This document shows positions 1-8,596 of a stretch of DNA of 64,000 nucleotides, piece after piece (positions within the stretch are counted from its first letter, which is position 1; each line of letters starts with the position of its first letter). A program made the position numbers and the translations under genes. Below the pieces are notes generated by a model that saw only the letters and a list, made by a program, of their open reading frames with translations, was not told the DNA's origin and searched no databases. Source of the DNA: Nitrosomonas aestuarii (GTDB taxonomy: Bacteria; Pseudomonadota; Gammaproteobacteria; Burkholderiales; Nitrosomonadaceae); contig NZ_QAAE01000008.1 of assembly GCF_003046585.1 (NCBI RefSeq), positions 62,001 through 126,000 of the forward strand, in the 5' to 3' direction.

Positions 1-299
1 TCGCATTGGCTCAAATCGGTGGCGGTGTGCAAGGCATTATCAACGCATTCACGCTGACAAACGGCATGGCTGTCATAGGCTTAGGCTCCTGGTTAGGCAC
101 CATCATGTTATTTAACGTTTGGGTACTGATCTGGCCCAACCAAAAGAAAATTCTTGGTCTTGATGGCAAAGAATATAGCGCTGATGTCATTGCAAACGCA
201 AAAAAGACAGCACTTCTAGCATCACGTACCAACACCGCTTTATCGGTTCCAATGTTACTCTGCATGGTTGGATATGGCCATGGGTTAGTGTTTTATTGA
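1..299 (+). CDS. PuuD-like (urate hydroxylase-type) membrane protein, C-terminal part
   Basis: The frame is open to the left edge, so this is the last ~99 codons of a longer gene. The visible part has a hydrophobic segment containing GSWLGTIMLFNVWVLIWPNQ, then KKILGL, then SRTNTALSVPMLLCM and a short tail. The pattern of 'NVW..IWPNQKK' followed by 'SRTNT.LS.P.L' resembles the end of the PuuD/DUF989 membrane domain, which in other bacteria is fused to cytochrome c and oxidises urate; no haem motif (CxxCH) is visible here. The TTG at 6 is only the first possible start inside the window and is probably internal. A rho-independent terminator follows 8 bases after the stop. The family call is from recognition of the motif pattern, so it is moderate. 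Confidence 0.6.
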   Translation, partial: ALAQIGGGVQGIINAFTLTNGMAVIGLGSWLGTIMLFNVWVLIWPNQKKILGLDGKEYSADVIANAKKTALLASRTNTALSVPMLLCMVGYGHGLVFY

Positions 300-306
300 A
301 ACTCGT

Positions 307-340
307 AAGGGGAGCGATAATTTGTATTTGCTCCCTTTTT
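307..340 (+). terminator. Rho-independent terminator after the PuuD-like gene
   Basis: GGGAGC (310-315) pairs with GCTCCC (330-335), with further A-T/G-T pairs at the base and a T-run from 336. It lies just after the stop at 299. Confidence 0.75.
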
Positions 341-890
341 CCTGCGAGGAAGCCGGATTAATAGCGTCATGATTAGACTCAATCGACCCCTCTGACTGCG
401 GCGCGAGCTTATCCGTCTATCGGGCATATCGAGTTGACTTAGGGCAGCTAATGGGTAACCACTTATTAGGTTAAATTGATTAAAAGAATCACAACTCACA
501 TAACGCATTAAAGTATTTAATATGCCTGTTATTTCTATCTATTTATCCTAAACTCACGGTTCTTGCGTAATCCAAAAAGAAGCGACAAGAGCCCTACTAG
601 GTTGATCGGCTTAAATGGAACTTGTCCTGACAAACCAATCACTTCCATCTTTGGCTTAGACCACAGTGTTGCTGCTGTACCCCATAAAGCTTGTTGAATT
701 TTCTGGGTTAATTCGCGTTTTGTCCGGTAATCTCCCCCTTATTAACCGTAGTTAGTAGAGGTTAATGAGCTAAAAACAAAGGTAACAGTTCTTGCAATAC
801 AACAAATGAAAAACTTCCGAATCATGCCTAAGTCCATTACGTTTGGTGCTCAGAAAAATCGCAACATCCGATGTTTGCATTTGATTAGCG
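341..890. other. Gene-poor stretch with a possible decayed reading frame
   Basis: No convincing intact gene. The only coding-like stretch is the start-less minus-strand frame at 535-738, listed separately. The rest, including 341-534 and 739-890, shows no gene I can support. Confidence 0.5.
535..738 (-). pseudogene. C-terminal-looking gene remnant without a start
   Basis: On the minus strand 67 codons are open between a TAA (739-741) and a terminal TAG (535-537) with no start codon near the beginning. The residue make-up looks like real protein: a basic segment (YRTKRELTQKIQQALW), then LWSKPKMEVIGLSGQVPFKP, then a hydrophobic INLVGLLSLLFGL and a basic tail. I do not recognise the family. It may be the surviving 3' end of a gene whose beginning was lost; chance cannot be excluded. 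Confidence 0.35.
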
Positions 891-1271
891 CTAATCCGAA
901 TGGTCATTTTCAATCGGATATCCCGCCTCTCGCCAGGCTTTAATGCCGCCATCCATCGACAATACATTGGCGTAACCCATTTGCTGCAGTGCATCCGCGG
1001 CTAAGGCAGAACGAAAGCCGCCACCGCAATACAATATAATGAGTTCCTGTCTACCGGGTATCGCTATTTCAATATCACGCTCGATAATGCCTTTTCCCAG
1101 ATGACGGGCACCTGCGGCATAACCGGACTGGTATTCGTGATCTTCACGCACATCGATAAAATGAAACTGATCACCCTGAGCTATCCGGGCATGCACATCA
1201 GCTGCAGTGCATTCTTTGATTCGCTGTTTTGCAGCATCTACCAATTTAAGAAAACCCGAATTATGCTGCAT
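891..1271 (-). CDS. Single-domain rhodanese-like sulfurtransferase
   Basis: 126 aa with one rhodanese domain (about residues 22-120). The active-site loop CGGGFRSA begins with Cys82, followed by the usual six-residue loop of single-domain rhodaneses, and FIDVRE at about 39-43 is the conserved early motif. Such proteins carry persulfide sulfur for transfer or thiosulfate-type reactions in the cytoplasm; the exact substrate cannot be told from sequence. There is no signal peptide. The start is supported by a perfect AGGAGG Shine-Dalgarno seven bases before ATG. The gene stands alone, with no close neighbour on its strand. Confidence 0.9.
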   Translation of the reverse strand: MQHNSGFLKLVDAAKQRIKECTAADVHARIAQGDQFHFIDVREDHEYQSGYAAGARHLGKGIIERDIEIAIPGRQELIILYCGGGFRSALAADALQQMGYANVLSMDGGIKAWREAGYPIENDHSD

Positions 1272-1622
1272 TATTTCCTCCTGATAATTAAAATTATAAC
1301 GGATGAATAGTGTCGTTCAAATAAATATGTTCTCGAAAGTCTGACCGATTGAAGCCAATAAACCATATCATATTGTGACAAACCCGTCAGGCAGCATTGC
1401 AATGCTCGTATCACAGAAAATTATAAATTTTACCAATAAAATAACCTGAAAATTAGAAGCAATGGAGCACCATCATTTTTTTATGCATCGCATCCTTTAG
1501 AACCGCTCGTTTTTTCAAACTACGCGCCAACAATATGCCTTATCTTTTTTATCGATCTTATGAAAAAATAAAAACGGCGACCAATGGCCGCCGTAAAGAT
1601 GCAGAAACTTGATAGTCGATTG
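1272..1622. other. Intergenic region between rhodanese and PEP-CTERM genes
   Basis: AT-rich; it should hold the rhodanese promoter (minus strand) and holds the PEP-CTERM gene terminator at 1565-1594. No gene seen. Confidence 0.6.
1565..1594 (-). terminator. Rho-independent terminator of the PEP-CTERM gene
   Basis: Read on the minus strand: ACGGCG pairs with CGCCGT (1589-1594 with 1574-1579), followed by a run of T broken by one A. It lies 29 bases after the stop of the PEP-CTERM gene. Confidence 0.8.
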
Positions 1623-2510
1623 TTAAAGTGTTATCCAGGCCTTGCGACGACTCAACCCGAACCCTAGCAGGGCAATTGAAAAAAGCGCAAAAATGCCAGG
1701 TTCTGATATCGTGCCACCTGGATTGCCAGGATCTGTAATTGGATTAAACTGTCCATCAAAAACCCAACGCCGGATATCATGATCCGCGCCAGCATAACCC
1801 GTACCCGAAGTAAAACCGATAAAAGCATTGGTTGTACCTAACAAACCAACCAAATCAACGGCATGACTCATCAAAGCAGTCGCAGGCCGGATATCATCGA
1901 GCGCAAGACGCACTTCAAGTAAGTCGGTTAGTCCATTATAGTCAACCCAGGCGTGAAAAATCGTCCCGCTATCCAGCAGCGCAGGCAGGATGTCTGCACG
2001 CACAACGGAATTCATATTGCCATTAATATTAATGCCTGCATGATTCCCATTATTGCCATCACCACCGCCATTGTTCCAGTTATCGAATTCAATGCCAATG
2101 CTGGGTGTAAGCCCTTGATAACCTATACCGCCACCTGCACCACCGGCGGTATTGGCGACTGTTTGAATCGCAAAAACAATCCCATCTGCACCGCCATTTT
2201 GTTGATCCTTAAACTGAAACTCGAAGAAACTACTGAATGATGCATCTGAAGCCAGTGAAAATGGATTTGTCAAAAAAGCGCTGCCCGATTGACCTACATT
2301 ATTTGTCAAACGAAGAACACGACCATCTCCCGGGTTGGGACCCATTACACCTTGCGCGCCGGTATTTATGCCGCCTGTGACACCGTTCAGTGTAAAGCCG
2401 GAAAGATCATTAAAATTCTGAAAGTTGACTAATACCGCCTGTACCGGCACAGCTATAATCATCGACACGGCAAAAACCAGCAGTGTGCTTGAAATTCTTA
2501 TTTTTTGCAT
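1623..2510 (-). CDS. PEP-CTERM protein with a legume-lectin-like domain
   Basis: 295 aa. Residues 1-25 form a signal peptide ending near PVQA. The body resembles an L-type (legume-like) lectin fold: GADGIVFAIQ, then IGIEFDNWNNGGGDGN (metal/sugar-loop-like), then FHAWVDYNG and NAFIGFTSGTGY. The C-terminus has the PEP-CTERM layout: SEPG, a hydrophobic helix (IFALFSIALLGFGL) and a SRRK basic end. PEP-CTERM proteins are exported, processed by exosortase and linked to exopolysaccharide or biofilm matrix; no exosortase gene is in this window. The first residue of the motif is S rather than the common V/P. A gggaga Shine-Dalgarno precedes ATG, and a strong terminator follows. Confidence 0.85.
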   Translation of the reverse strand: MQKIRISSTLLVFAVSMIIAVPVQAVLVNFQNFNDLSGFTLNGVTGGINTGAQGVMGPNPGDGRVLRLTNNVGQSGSAFLTNPFSLASDASFSSFFEFQFKDQQNGGADGIVFAIQTVANTAGGAGGGIGYQGLTPSIGIEFDNWNNGGGDGNNGNHAGININGNMNSVVRADILPALLDSGTIFHAWVDYNGLTDLLEVRLALDDIRPATALMSHAVDLVGLLGTTNAFIGFTSGTGYAGADHDIRRWVFDGQFNPITDPGNPGGTISEPGIFALFSIALLGFGLSRRKAWITL

Positions 2511-2987
2511 ATAAATTCTCCCTGATTAATCGGATTGGCTCTAAAACCCAGCGCAAGCAGAGTGTGCCCTTTTGAAATTCAAACTCATGTGGCTGCAGTA
2601 ATGAAATAGTTGTAAGGTAGTAACGACACATCACTCCATTTAGTTCACTTTTTTTCAGATTTCAGTGTAAGACTGGGCAATAAAAATACCACCATTGAAA
2701 GATTTCAATTATTTATATAAATCAGTTTGTTATTATTTATTGTCTAAAAACTTGTTTTTCTCATGTGTAATAGTTTCCGACATCCACAGGACACAGACGA
2801 TCGCGTTCCGACAGAGACAAAAAATGATCCCGCAGTTTTCACGCATGAAAACATTGCACTTATCCTATAGAATGTATTGCGTGATATAGCCCATTGCCCG
2901 GTTGTCTTGCACGCTCACGGACCAACACATTTACGCATCCAGTTTCACAAATTCTTGATTCCACAAAAATACCTATACAGAAGCACC
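2511..2987. other. Divergent intergenic region
   Basis: Lies between the 5' ends of the PEP-CTERM gene (minus) and a small lipoprotein gene (plus), so promoters for both should be here. I see no gene and no operator I can defend. Confidence 0.5.
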
Positions 2988-3245
2988 ATGAATCGCTCGC
3001 TTTTCATGAGTAAATTATGTAGAAACCTTTTCAATTTTGTTTTTCCCTTAATCGCATTACAGGTTTCTGCTTGCTCGCATAAAGCGAATCCAGAACACAT
3101 CAAAAAGTCATCCGCTATAAACACAAGACTGCTTTTTAGTGATAAAAATGAAGTTACACTGGTCACCGATGGTGGAAAAAATATTCGGAAGCCATTCTTT
3201 CCACAACAGAAGTTAAATCACTCTCCCAAACAGTCTGTTATTTGA
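2988..3245 (+). CDS. Small putative lipoprotein
   Basis: About 85 aa from the ATG at 2988; an in-frame ATG at 3006 gives an equally good signal peptide. A basic start (MSKLCRN) is followed by a hydrophobic stretch FNFVFPLIALQVSAC, whose VSAC is a lipobox, so the mature protein would be a lipid-anchored peptide of about 55 residues. The mature part is polar and has no recognised domain. It ends 27 bases before the MFS transporter gene on the same strand, so the two may be co-transcribed. No strong Shine-Dalgarno is visible for either start, which keeps the confidence modest. Confidence 0.5.
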   Translation: MNRSLFMSKLCRNLFNFVFPLIALQVSACSHKANPEHIKKSSAINTRLLFSDKNEVTLVTDGGKNIRKPFFPQQKLNHSPKQSVI

Positions 3246-3272
3246 ACCTGTTTATAAATAAGGATTTATTAT

Positions 3273-4586
3273 TTGGAAAACAAACCGCAATCCCAAAATT
3301 TCACCGAAGGTGTAAGTCGGCGCGAGGTCTTGTCATGGGCAATGTTTGATTTCGCCAACTCGGGCTACACTACGGTGGTCATCACCGCCATCTTTAACGC
3401 CTATTTTGTTGCCGTCGTAGCAGGTAATGAAGACTGGGGGACGTTTGCATGGACAGCCTCATTAGCCGCGTCCTATATGCTCATCATTTTGACCGCACCG
3501 GCTTTGGGTGCATACGCGGATGCTTACGCGATGAAGAAGCCGCTGCTATTCATGACCACTATCGGTTGTATTGTGTTCACGGCACTGCTTTTCTTTATCG
3601 GTCCCGGAGATTTATGGCTGGCGGTAACACTGATCATTCTGACGAATTTTTTCTTTGGAACCGGTGAAAACCTGATTGCGGCATTTCTGCCGGAACTGGC
3701 AAAAAGCCAATCACTTGGTAAGGTATCCGGCTGGGGATGGGGGCTGGGTTACCTGGGTGGTTTAGTCAGTCTGGGTTGTTCTCTCGCTTATGTGACCTGG
3801 GCACAGGACCAAGGCTATGAAGCCAGTCAATACATTCCGGTCACCATGTTAATCACCGCGGCCATTTTTGCCATCGCCAGCACCCCGACTTTTCTCTATC
3901 TCAAAGAACGGGCACAACCACAGCCGCATCTTTCCGGCCGCCGGATTATACGTGAAAGTTTTTCACGATTACGTGATACGCTCAAACATGTGCGCCATTA
4001 TCAGGATTTAATGCGCTTTCTGCTTTGCCTGGTTTTTTATCAAGCCGGTATCCAGACGGTGATTGCTCTGGCGGCGATTTATGCGCAGCAGGCAATGGGG
4101 TTTGATACGCAAGAAACCATGTTGCTGGTTTTGCTGGTCAATATCACTGCGGCACTGGGCGCTTTCACATTCGGTCATATTCAGGATAAGCTGGGACATC
4201 TGACGACTATTGCACTTACCCTCGTTGGCTGGATGATAATGATTTTGTTGGCATGGTATGCAGATGATCGTGCAATGTTCTGGCTGGCCGCCAACATAGC
4301 GGGTTTATGTCTCGGCGCTTCCCAGTCTGCCGGACGCGCGCTCGTCGGCTTATTCAGTCCGGCTTCCCGTCGCGCTGAATTTTTCGGGCTGTGGGGATTG
4401 GCTGTCAAGCTCTCTTCCATTCTGGGTCCACTCACTTACGGATGGGTCAGTTGGGTTTCACGCGGCGACCATCGTCTTGCAATGCTGATAACCGGCAGTT
4501 ATTTTATTATCGGCTTACTGATTTTAGTACGTATCGATGTATCGAGAGGGCGGCAAGCGGCATTGCATGAACCAACAGACATTTAG
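3273..4586 (+). CDS. UMF1/Atg22-like MFS transporter
   Basis: 437 aa, about 12 hydrophobic segments. The N-terminal WAMFDFANSGYTTVV and later GWGWGLGYLGG are hallmarks of the UMF1 (Atg22-like) branch of the major facilitator superfamily; the substrate of the bacterial members is generally unknown. The start is TTG, supported by an AAGGA Shine-Dalgarno nine bases upstream and by the conserved N-terminal motif starting about 20 residues in. The charged EGVSRREVL just before helix 1 fits a cytoplasmic N-terminus. It follows the small lipoprotein gene closely; the next gene downstream is 250 bp away. Confidence 0.88.
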   Translation: MENKPQSQNFTEGVSRREVLSWAMFDFANSGYTTVVITAIFNAYFVAVVAGNEDWGTFAWTASLAASYMLIILTAPALGAYADAYAMKKPLLFMTTIGCIVFTALLFFIGPGDLWLAVTLIILTNFFFGTGENLIAAFLPELAKSQSLGKVSGWGWGLGYLGGLVSLGCSLAYVTWAQDQGYEASQYIPVTMLITAAIFAIASTPTFLYLKERAQPQPHLSGRRIIRESFSRLRDTLKHVRHYQDLMRFLLCLVFYQAGIQTVIALAAIYAQQAMGFDTQETMLLVLLVNITAALGAFTFGHIQDKLGHLTTIALTLVGWMIMILLAWYADDRAMFWLAANIAGLCLGASQSAGRALVGLFSPASRRAEFFGLWGLAVKLSSILGPLTYGWVSWVSRGDHRLAMLITGSYFIIGLLILVRIDVSRGRQAALHEPTDI

Positions 4587-4839
4587 CCTGTTCGGTGTTC
4601 TGAGCCAGATGCCCGATAAACTGCGGTTGCTCTCGCCAATAGAACGTGTTTAACGGTAACCATAAAATGGTGATCACGAGGCAATGCCGTTTCATTGAAG
4701 CAATTCCGTTTTTTTGAATGCTTTGTTTTTATTTTTGTCTGACTGTTACGGTACAATTTATCAGTCCGCACATTCAATTCTGCATAGCCGGATTATTTTT
4801 CGGGATAATAAAGTTTCTCAATTAAAAAAATTTTTATTC

Positions 4840-5565
4840 ATGCTTCTTTCTATCATCATTCCTGCTTTCAATGAAGCCCATTTAATTAGACAATGTCTCG
4901 ACTCTATTTCTGCCTCACTGAACGCCAATCAACGAGCAGATTTTACATCCGAAGTCATCGTCGTGGACAACAATTCAACCGATGAAACCGCCAAACTGGC
5001 GCGGCAATCCGGCGCACATGTGGTATTCGAACCAATTAATCAAATCGGTCGCGCGCGTAACACTGGTGCTGCCGCCGCGACGGGTGACTGGTTCCTGTTT
5101 GTCGATGCGGATAGTCTGCTGAATCCCGGCATGATCGCTGATATTCTGCAACTGATCGATTCCGGTAAATATGTCGGTTGCGGCAGCGTAATGCAAATGC
5201 CAAATTCACCATGGTGGGGCACGGCAATTTTAAAAATCTGGACCGTCGTTTCCGAAACATTCCGCTGGGCATCAGGTGCACTGGTGGTTTGCCGTGCGGA
5301 TGCATTTCGAGCGGTCGGTGGATTCAATCAGAATTTATACGCTGCCGACGAAATTGATCTAAGCCATTTATTAAAAAAATGGGGCCGCAAACGTGGCCTT
5401 AAATTCACCATCCTGACACGGCACCCATTGATCACGTCTGCACGCAAGCTTGAATTGTATTCAGGACGTGAAATGGCCAGTCAATTTTTTCAAGTTCTTT
5501 TAAGCCCACGCAAAGCATTACAAAACAAAAAGAAATTGCCTGTCTGGTACGATGGGCGGCGCTGA
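4840..5565 (+). CDS. Family 2 glycosyltransferase
   Basis: 241 aa. It begins directly with the GT-A nucleotide-sugar-binding strand (LSIIIPAFNEA), followed by VIVVDNNSTDETA and the DxD-type metal site in LFVDADS at about residue 90. A second acidic patch (ADEIDLSHLLKKWG) fits the acceptor/catalytic region of GT2 enzymes. There are no C-terminal membrane helices, so it is a soluble or peripheral enzyme; the sugar donor and acceptor cannot be told. I chose the ATG at 4840 because the conserved strand starts right there; the frame extends 42 codons upstream but that stretch looks non-coding. No Shine-Dalgarno is obvious. Confidence 0.85.
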   Translation: MLLSIIIPAFNEAHLIRQCLDSISASLNANQRADFTSEVIVVDNNSTDETAKLARQSGAHVVFEPINQIGRARNTGAAAATGDWFLFVDADSLLNPGMIADILQLIDSGKYVGCGSVMQMPNSPWWGTAILKIWTVVSETFRWASGALVVCRADAFRAVGGFNQNLYAADEIDLSHLLKKWGRKRGLKFTILTRHPLITSARKLELYSGREMASQFFQVLLSPRKALQNKKKLPVWYDGRR

Positions 5566-5689
5566 TAATCAATCAATTAGCAAGCAATGCTGTCAGTCCA
5601 TATCAAGCTTGTAATCACGGTCATCTATAATTTTGACAAGCTGTTTAGATATTCAATTAAAACCTTTGACTAAACTTAATTCACACCCC

Positions 5690-6706
5690 ATGTTATTGAC
5701 CATACTGCTCATCTGGCTCAAGTTCCTAGCCTGCGCTGTTTTAATAGGCATCGCAGGTACAAAACTTACCCGTTATGCAGACATCATCGCTGATAAAACA
5801 GGGCTCTCAGGCAGCTGGATCGGTCTTATTCTTTTATCTACGGTAACGTCCCTGCCTGAATTAATCACCGGTATCAGTGCATTAACCCTGGCCGATGTGC
5901 CCGATATCGCTGCTGGCAGCATTATGGGCAGCTGTGTTTTCAATCTAGTCATTCTGGTGATACTGGATTACCTGCTGCGTGGCCAATCCATTTATCACCG
6001 CGCCAGTTTAAATCATGTACTCTCTGCCGCATTTGGTGTCGTATTGATCGCTTTTGCCGGACTCAGCATACTATTGTCCAGTCTGTCTTCCTTCATGAAT
6101 TTTACTTTTATCGGTGCTTATACGCCGATTATTATCCTGTGCTATCTGGTGGCCATGCGTGCATTATTCGTCCATGAGCACTCCCGAGTCGAACAGTCTG
6201 TCAAGCGAATCGCCAGCCGTTACCCGGACATTACATTAACCCGGGCATACACAGGTTACCTGCTGGCATCACTGGTCGTGGTCATGGCCGGTATTTATCT
6301 GCCTTTTGCAAGCACGCAGCTGGCCGAGGTAATGGGGTGGAACAATACCTTTGTCGGCACGCTGTTTGTCGCTATCGCCACATCACTGCCCGAACTCGCT
6401 GTAACAATCGCCGCTGTACGCATTAACGCGCTGGACATGGCGCTTGCCAATTTATTAGGGAGCAACCTGTTTAACATTGCTATTCTAGCCATCAATGATG
6501 TCATTTTTTTGAAGGGAGCGCTTTTTTCCTATATCTCGCCGATACATGCCGTTTCAGCCTTTTCAGCTGCTGTAATGACAGGGATTGTTATGATTGGCCT
6601 GATTTATCGCCCCAGATCGCAGGTATTTATGAATATCGGCTGGGTCAGTCTGAGTCTGTTGATGCTTTATCTGTTTAACACCTATGTACTTTACATACAT
6701 CATTGA
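5690..6706 (+). CDS. CaCA-family sodium/calcium-type antiporter
   Basis: 338 aa with about ten hydrophobic helices in two inverted halves. Each half has the alpha-repeat signature of the calcium/cation antiporter family: STVTSLPELITGISA near residue 50 and AIATSLPELAVTIAA near residue 225, followed by GSNLFNIAILAINDV. The acidic residues of these repeats bind the exchanged cation. The closest group is the bacterial YrbG-like antiporters. The ATG at 5690 places the first helix right after the start; a TTG at 5633 would add 19 unlikely residues. No partner genes adjoin it. Confidence 0.88.
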   Translation: MLLTILLIWLKFLACAVLIGIAGTKLTRYADIIADKTGLSGSWIGLILLSTVTSLPELITGISALTLADVPDIAAGSIMGSCVFNLVILVILDYLLRGQSIYHRASLNHVLSAAFGVVLIAFAGLSILLSSLSSFMNFTFIGAYTPIIILCYLVAMRALFVHEHSRVEQSVKRIASRYPDITLTRAYTGYLLASLVVVMAGIYLPFASTQLAEVMGWNNTFVGTLFVAIATSLPELAVTIAAVRINALDMALANLLGSNLFNIAILAINDVIFLKGALFSYISPIHAVSAFSAAVMTGIVMIGLIYRPRSQVFMNIGWVSLSLLMLYLFNTYVLYIHH

Positions 6707-6725
6707 TCGATAGGCCGCCTTCCCT

Positions 6726-7031
6726 TTACAATTTTGAAAGTGTTGGCATTGTCACGGATAGCGGCAACAATTTGAATGGTTTATCGGGAACATTAAAGAG
6801 TCTGTTCGCCACCGTCATTACTTCATGCAGCGTATGTGCAGGTTCACATCGGTGGGCATGAACTGAAAAAACGTAACCACCAGGAGTGCCAATTGGTTTA
6901 TTTCGGTCTGGTCCAGACCAAGATATTTGCCGAGTGCCAGATCAACCGGATCTTTTTGCCAAAGCAATTCCCGGCTCATCTTCTAACAAAATTGTATTTG
7001 CCGTTTGCGTGCAAATAGGGGAACCGCTGAT
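6726..7031 (-). pseudogene. Decayed reading frame downstream of bolA, one internal stop
   Basis: On the minus strand a frame from about 7031 to the TAA at 6726 reads like protein except for a TGA after a KRSG stretch. Before the stop it reads SPICTQTANTILLEDEPGIA; after it, GPDRNKPIGTPGGYVFSVHA, then EVMTVANRLFNVPDKPFKLL. There is no good start codon for the second part. I do not recognise the family. It lies just after bolA on the same strand and looks like the remnant of a gene of 100 codons or more. Confidence 0.45.
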
Positions 7032-7037
7032 TCAAAG

Positions 7038-7352
7038 TTACGTGGTTCTTGAACCACCAAGACATGGCGGAGATTCGTTTTTTTTTCCACTCTTTTCAAA
7101 CCACTCTTCACGAGTCATTGTGTGCAGTACAAGCGCATGAATAGAACCAGCAATTTCAGCAGCCAGAATTTTATTGACCATACGGTGACGTGCTATAAGC
7201 ATTTTGCCATCAAACTCGTCGGAAACGACAGTCACTCTGAAATGAGATTCAGATCCTTTGGGTACATTATGTAAATGACTTTCATTTACCACATCCAGAA
7301 ACTGTGGCTGCAGTGACTGAAGTTTGGCTTCAATAGAATTTTTAATAGTCAT
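7038..7352 (-). CDS. bolA: BolA family protein
   Basis: 104 aa, the usual size. The central block SHFRVTVVSDEFDGKMLIAR followed by HRMVNKILAAEI is the core of the BolA fold (beta strands, the invariant His and the helix after it). BolA proteins bind monothiol glutaredoxins and [2Fe-2S] clusters, or DNA in E. coli, linking iron-sulfur metabolism with stress morphology. The C-terminal tail (CLGGSRTT) is longer than needed for the fold. There is no visible Shine-Dalgarno before ATG. It is monocistronic, with a decayed frame downstream. Confidence 0.88.
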   Translation of the reverse strand: MTIKNSIEAKLQSLQPQFLDVVNESHLHNVPKGSESHFRVTVVSDEFDGKMLIARHRMVNKILAAEIAGSIHALVLHTMTREEWFEKSGKKNESPPCLGGSRTT

Positions 7353-7447
7353 AATATAATCATTTTAGTAAAATCTATAATATTTTTTCATTTTTTCTTC
7401 TGCTTTGACACAACCGGTACAGATAATTTCCTGTGGCCCTTTCGTTT

Positions 7448-8077
7448 TTACTGTTGATGGCCAACAACCGCATTTCTGTACATGAATACCGTAAAATCAT
7501 CTTCCAAATAATCACTGATGCATTCAACCTGTGACGATAGCGTATGACAAAATGTTAAAATTGAATCACAATCATGACCTATCAGCAATTTATGTCGTGG
7601 AAAATGATTTTTGTCCAGCATATTAAACGCCAGTGCAACACGTGCGCTGTGATACAGTTTGCATATCATGTCTGCATAAAATTGTTCTTTATTGCAGCGG
7701 TAATTCAATACACCACTGGCGAATACATAATCAACGTGCGGTAGTCGCGCGGTACTGAAATCGGTTTGATAAAACGCTGTGCATAAAAACCCGTTATACC
7801 GTGCCTTGGCTTCCGCAATAAACTCCGGCTGTTGATCAATGCCGATATAGTCATAATCGGTGTAATGCAGGTCAAGATAGGCTTTCAAATCACCGTAACC
7901 ACAACCGACATCCAGTATACTAGCGCCGTTTAAATTGCCTACCCTGGCCAAAACTGCATAGCGTATCTGTTGACTTTCTGCATTGCGCCAGCCCAATGAC
8001 TCAACTGTACCGTGCCGATACCGCCCGATCCGATATCGGTGATAGTGCATCACAGTAGCTTTTTCGATTAAATCCAT
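7448..8077 (-). CDS. Class I SAM-dependent methyltransferase
   Basis: 209 aa. Motif I, ILDVGCGYGDL (about residues 54-64), is the S-adenosylmethionine glycine loop, and DYIGIDQQPEFIAEAK supplies the acidic residue that holds the ribose (motif II). VDYVFASGVLNY is the post-II/motif III region. The substrate is unknown; the length and absence of extra domains fit a small-molecule methyltransferase. The start is the first ATG of the frame, with only a weak Shine-Dalgarno. A decayed copy of a CIS gene begins just upstream (8113 onward). Confidence 0.8.
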   Translation of the reverse strand: MDLIEKATVMHYHRYRIGRYRHGTVESLGWRNAESQQIRYAVLARVGNLNGASILDVGCGYGDLKAYLDLHYTDYDYIGIDQQPEFIAEAKARYNGFLCTAFYQTDFSTARLPHVDYVFASGVLNYRCNKEQFYADMICKLYHSARVALAFNMLDKNHFPRHKLLIGHDCDSILTFCHTLSSQVECISDYLEDDFTVFMYRNAVVGHQQ

Positions 8078-8112
8078 AGGTTAATCTTATGGGAAAATCC
8101 AATATACGATAA

Positions 8113-8525
8113 CCGCTTTTTATTTGGGCCGGGCAGGCCTCCTACGCTTTGCCTATTGTTTCCGGTTGAAAATGTCTGATCAGACAGCCGCTAATTGCTC
8201 TAAATTCTCTACACCGCCCAACAACCCCGTCAGTATCACTGGTTCATTCGAGACATTAGCCAGAATCCTGCTCCGCCAAAATTTTAGCTTTAAGATCGTC
8301 CCCTATGTTCATTTATTGATATGAACTGGGCGCATCATTCGGTTTAATACCTGTCATACGTTCAAGTAGATTTGGAAACCGATATAAACCCACATCCAGT
8401 CCTGATTGCGGCACCATGATATTGACAAAATAATCATTACCCGACGCTTTCAATCTTTTTGTCAACTCATTATGAAATTGGTTCAAAAGATCAACGAGAA
8501 CCGCATTGAAAGGGTCAAAAGGTCA
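8113..8525 (-). pseudogene. Decayed partial duplicate of the 883-aa CIS-locus gene
   Basis: Three blocks match the coding sequence at 9656-12307 in the same order and orientation. 8115-8167 matches 9669-9720 (the basic C-terminal tail). 8165-8280 matches 10033-10150 (offset about 1870). 8281-8525 matches 10332 to about 10560 (offset 2051). Shared words include GTTGAAAATGTCTGA, TTGATATGAACT and ATGATATTGACAAAATAATC. Two deletions separate the blocks: about 315 bp that removes the three membrane helices, and about 181 bp, joined at a short AATTTT-type match, which also shifts the frame. No intact frame survives. The upstream (5') part of this copy is missing; the GST gene begins at 8597. Confidence 0.85.
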
Positions 8526-8596
8526 CAGGGTCTACCCTACCCTCATATTTTTTTTGTCTTGAATCGCCTGCCTCGAAAAGGTGTTTCAGCAACCGC

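Noticed and set aside
293..508. 71-codon minus-strand ORF as a transposase remnant
   Set aside because: The Arg/Ser-rich middle looked suggestive, but no transposase motif or terminal inverted repeats could be found.
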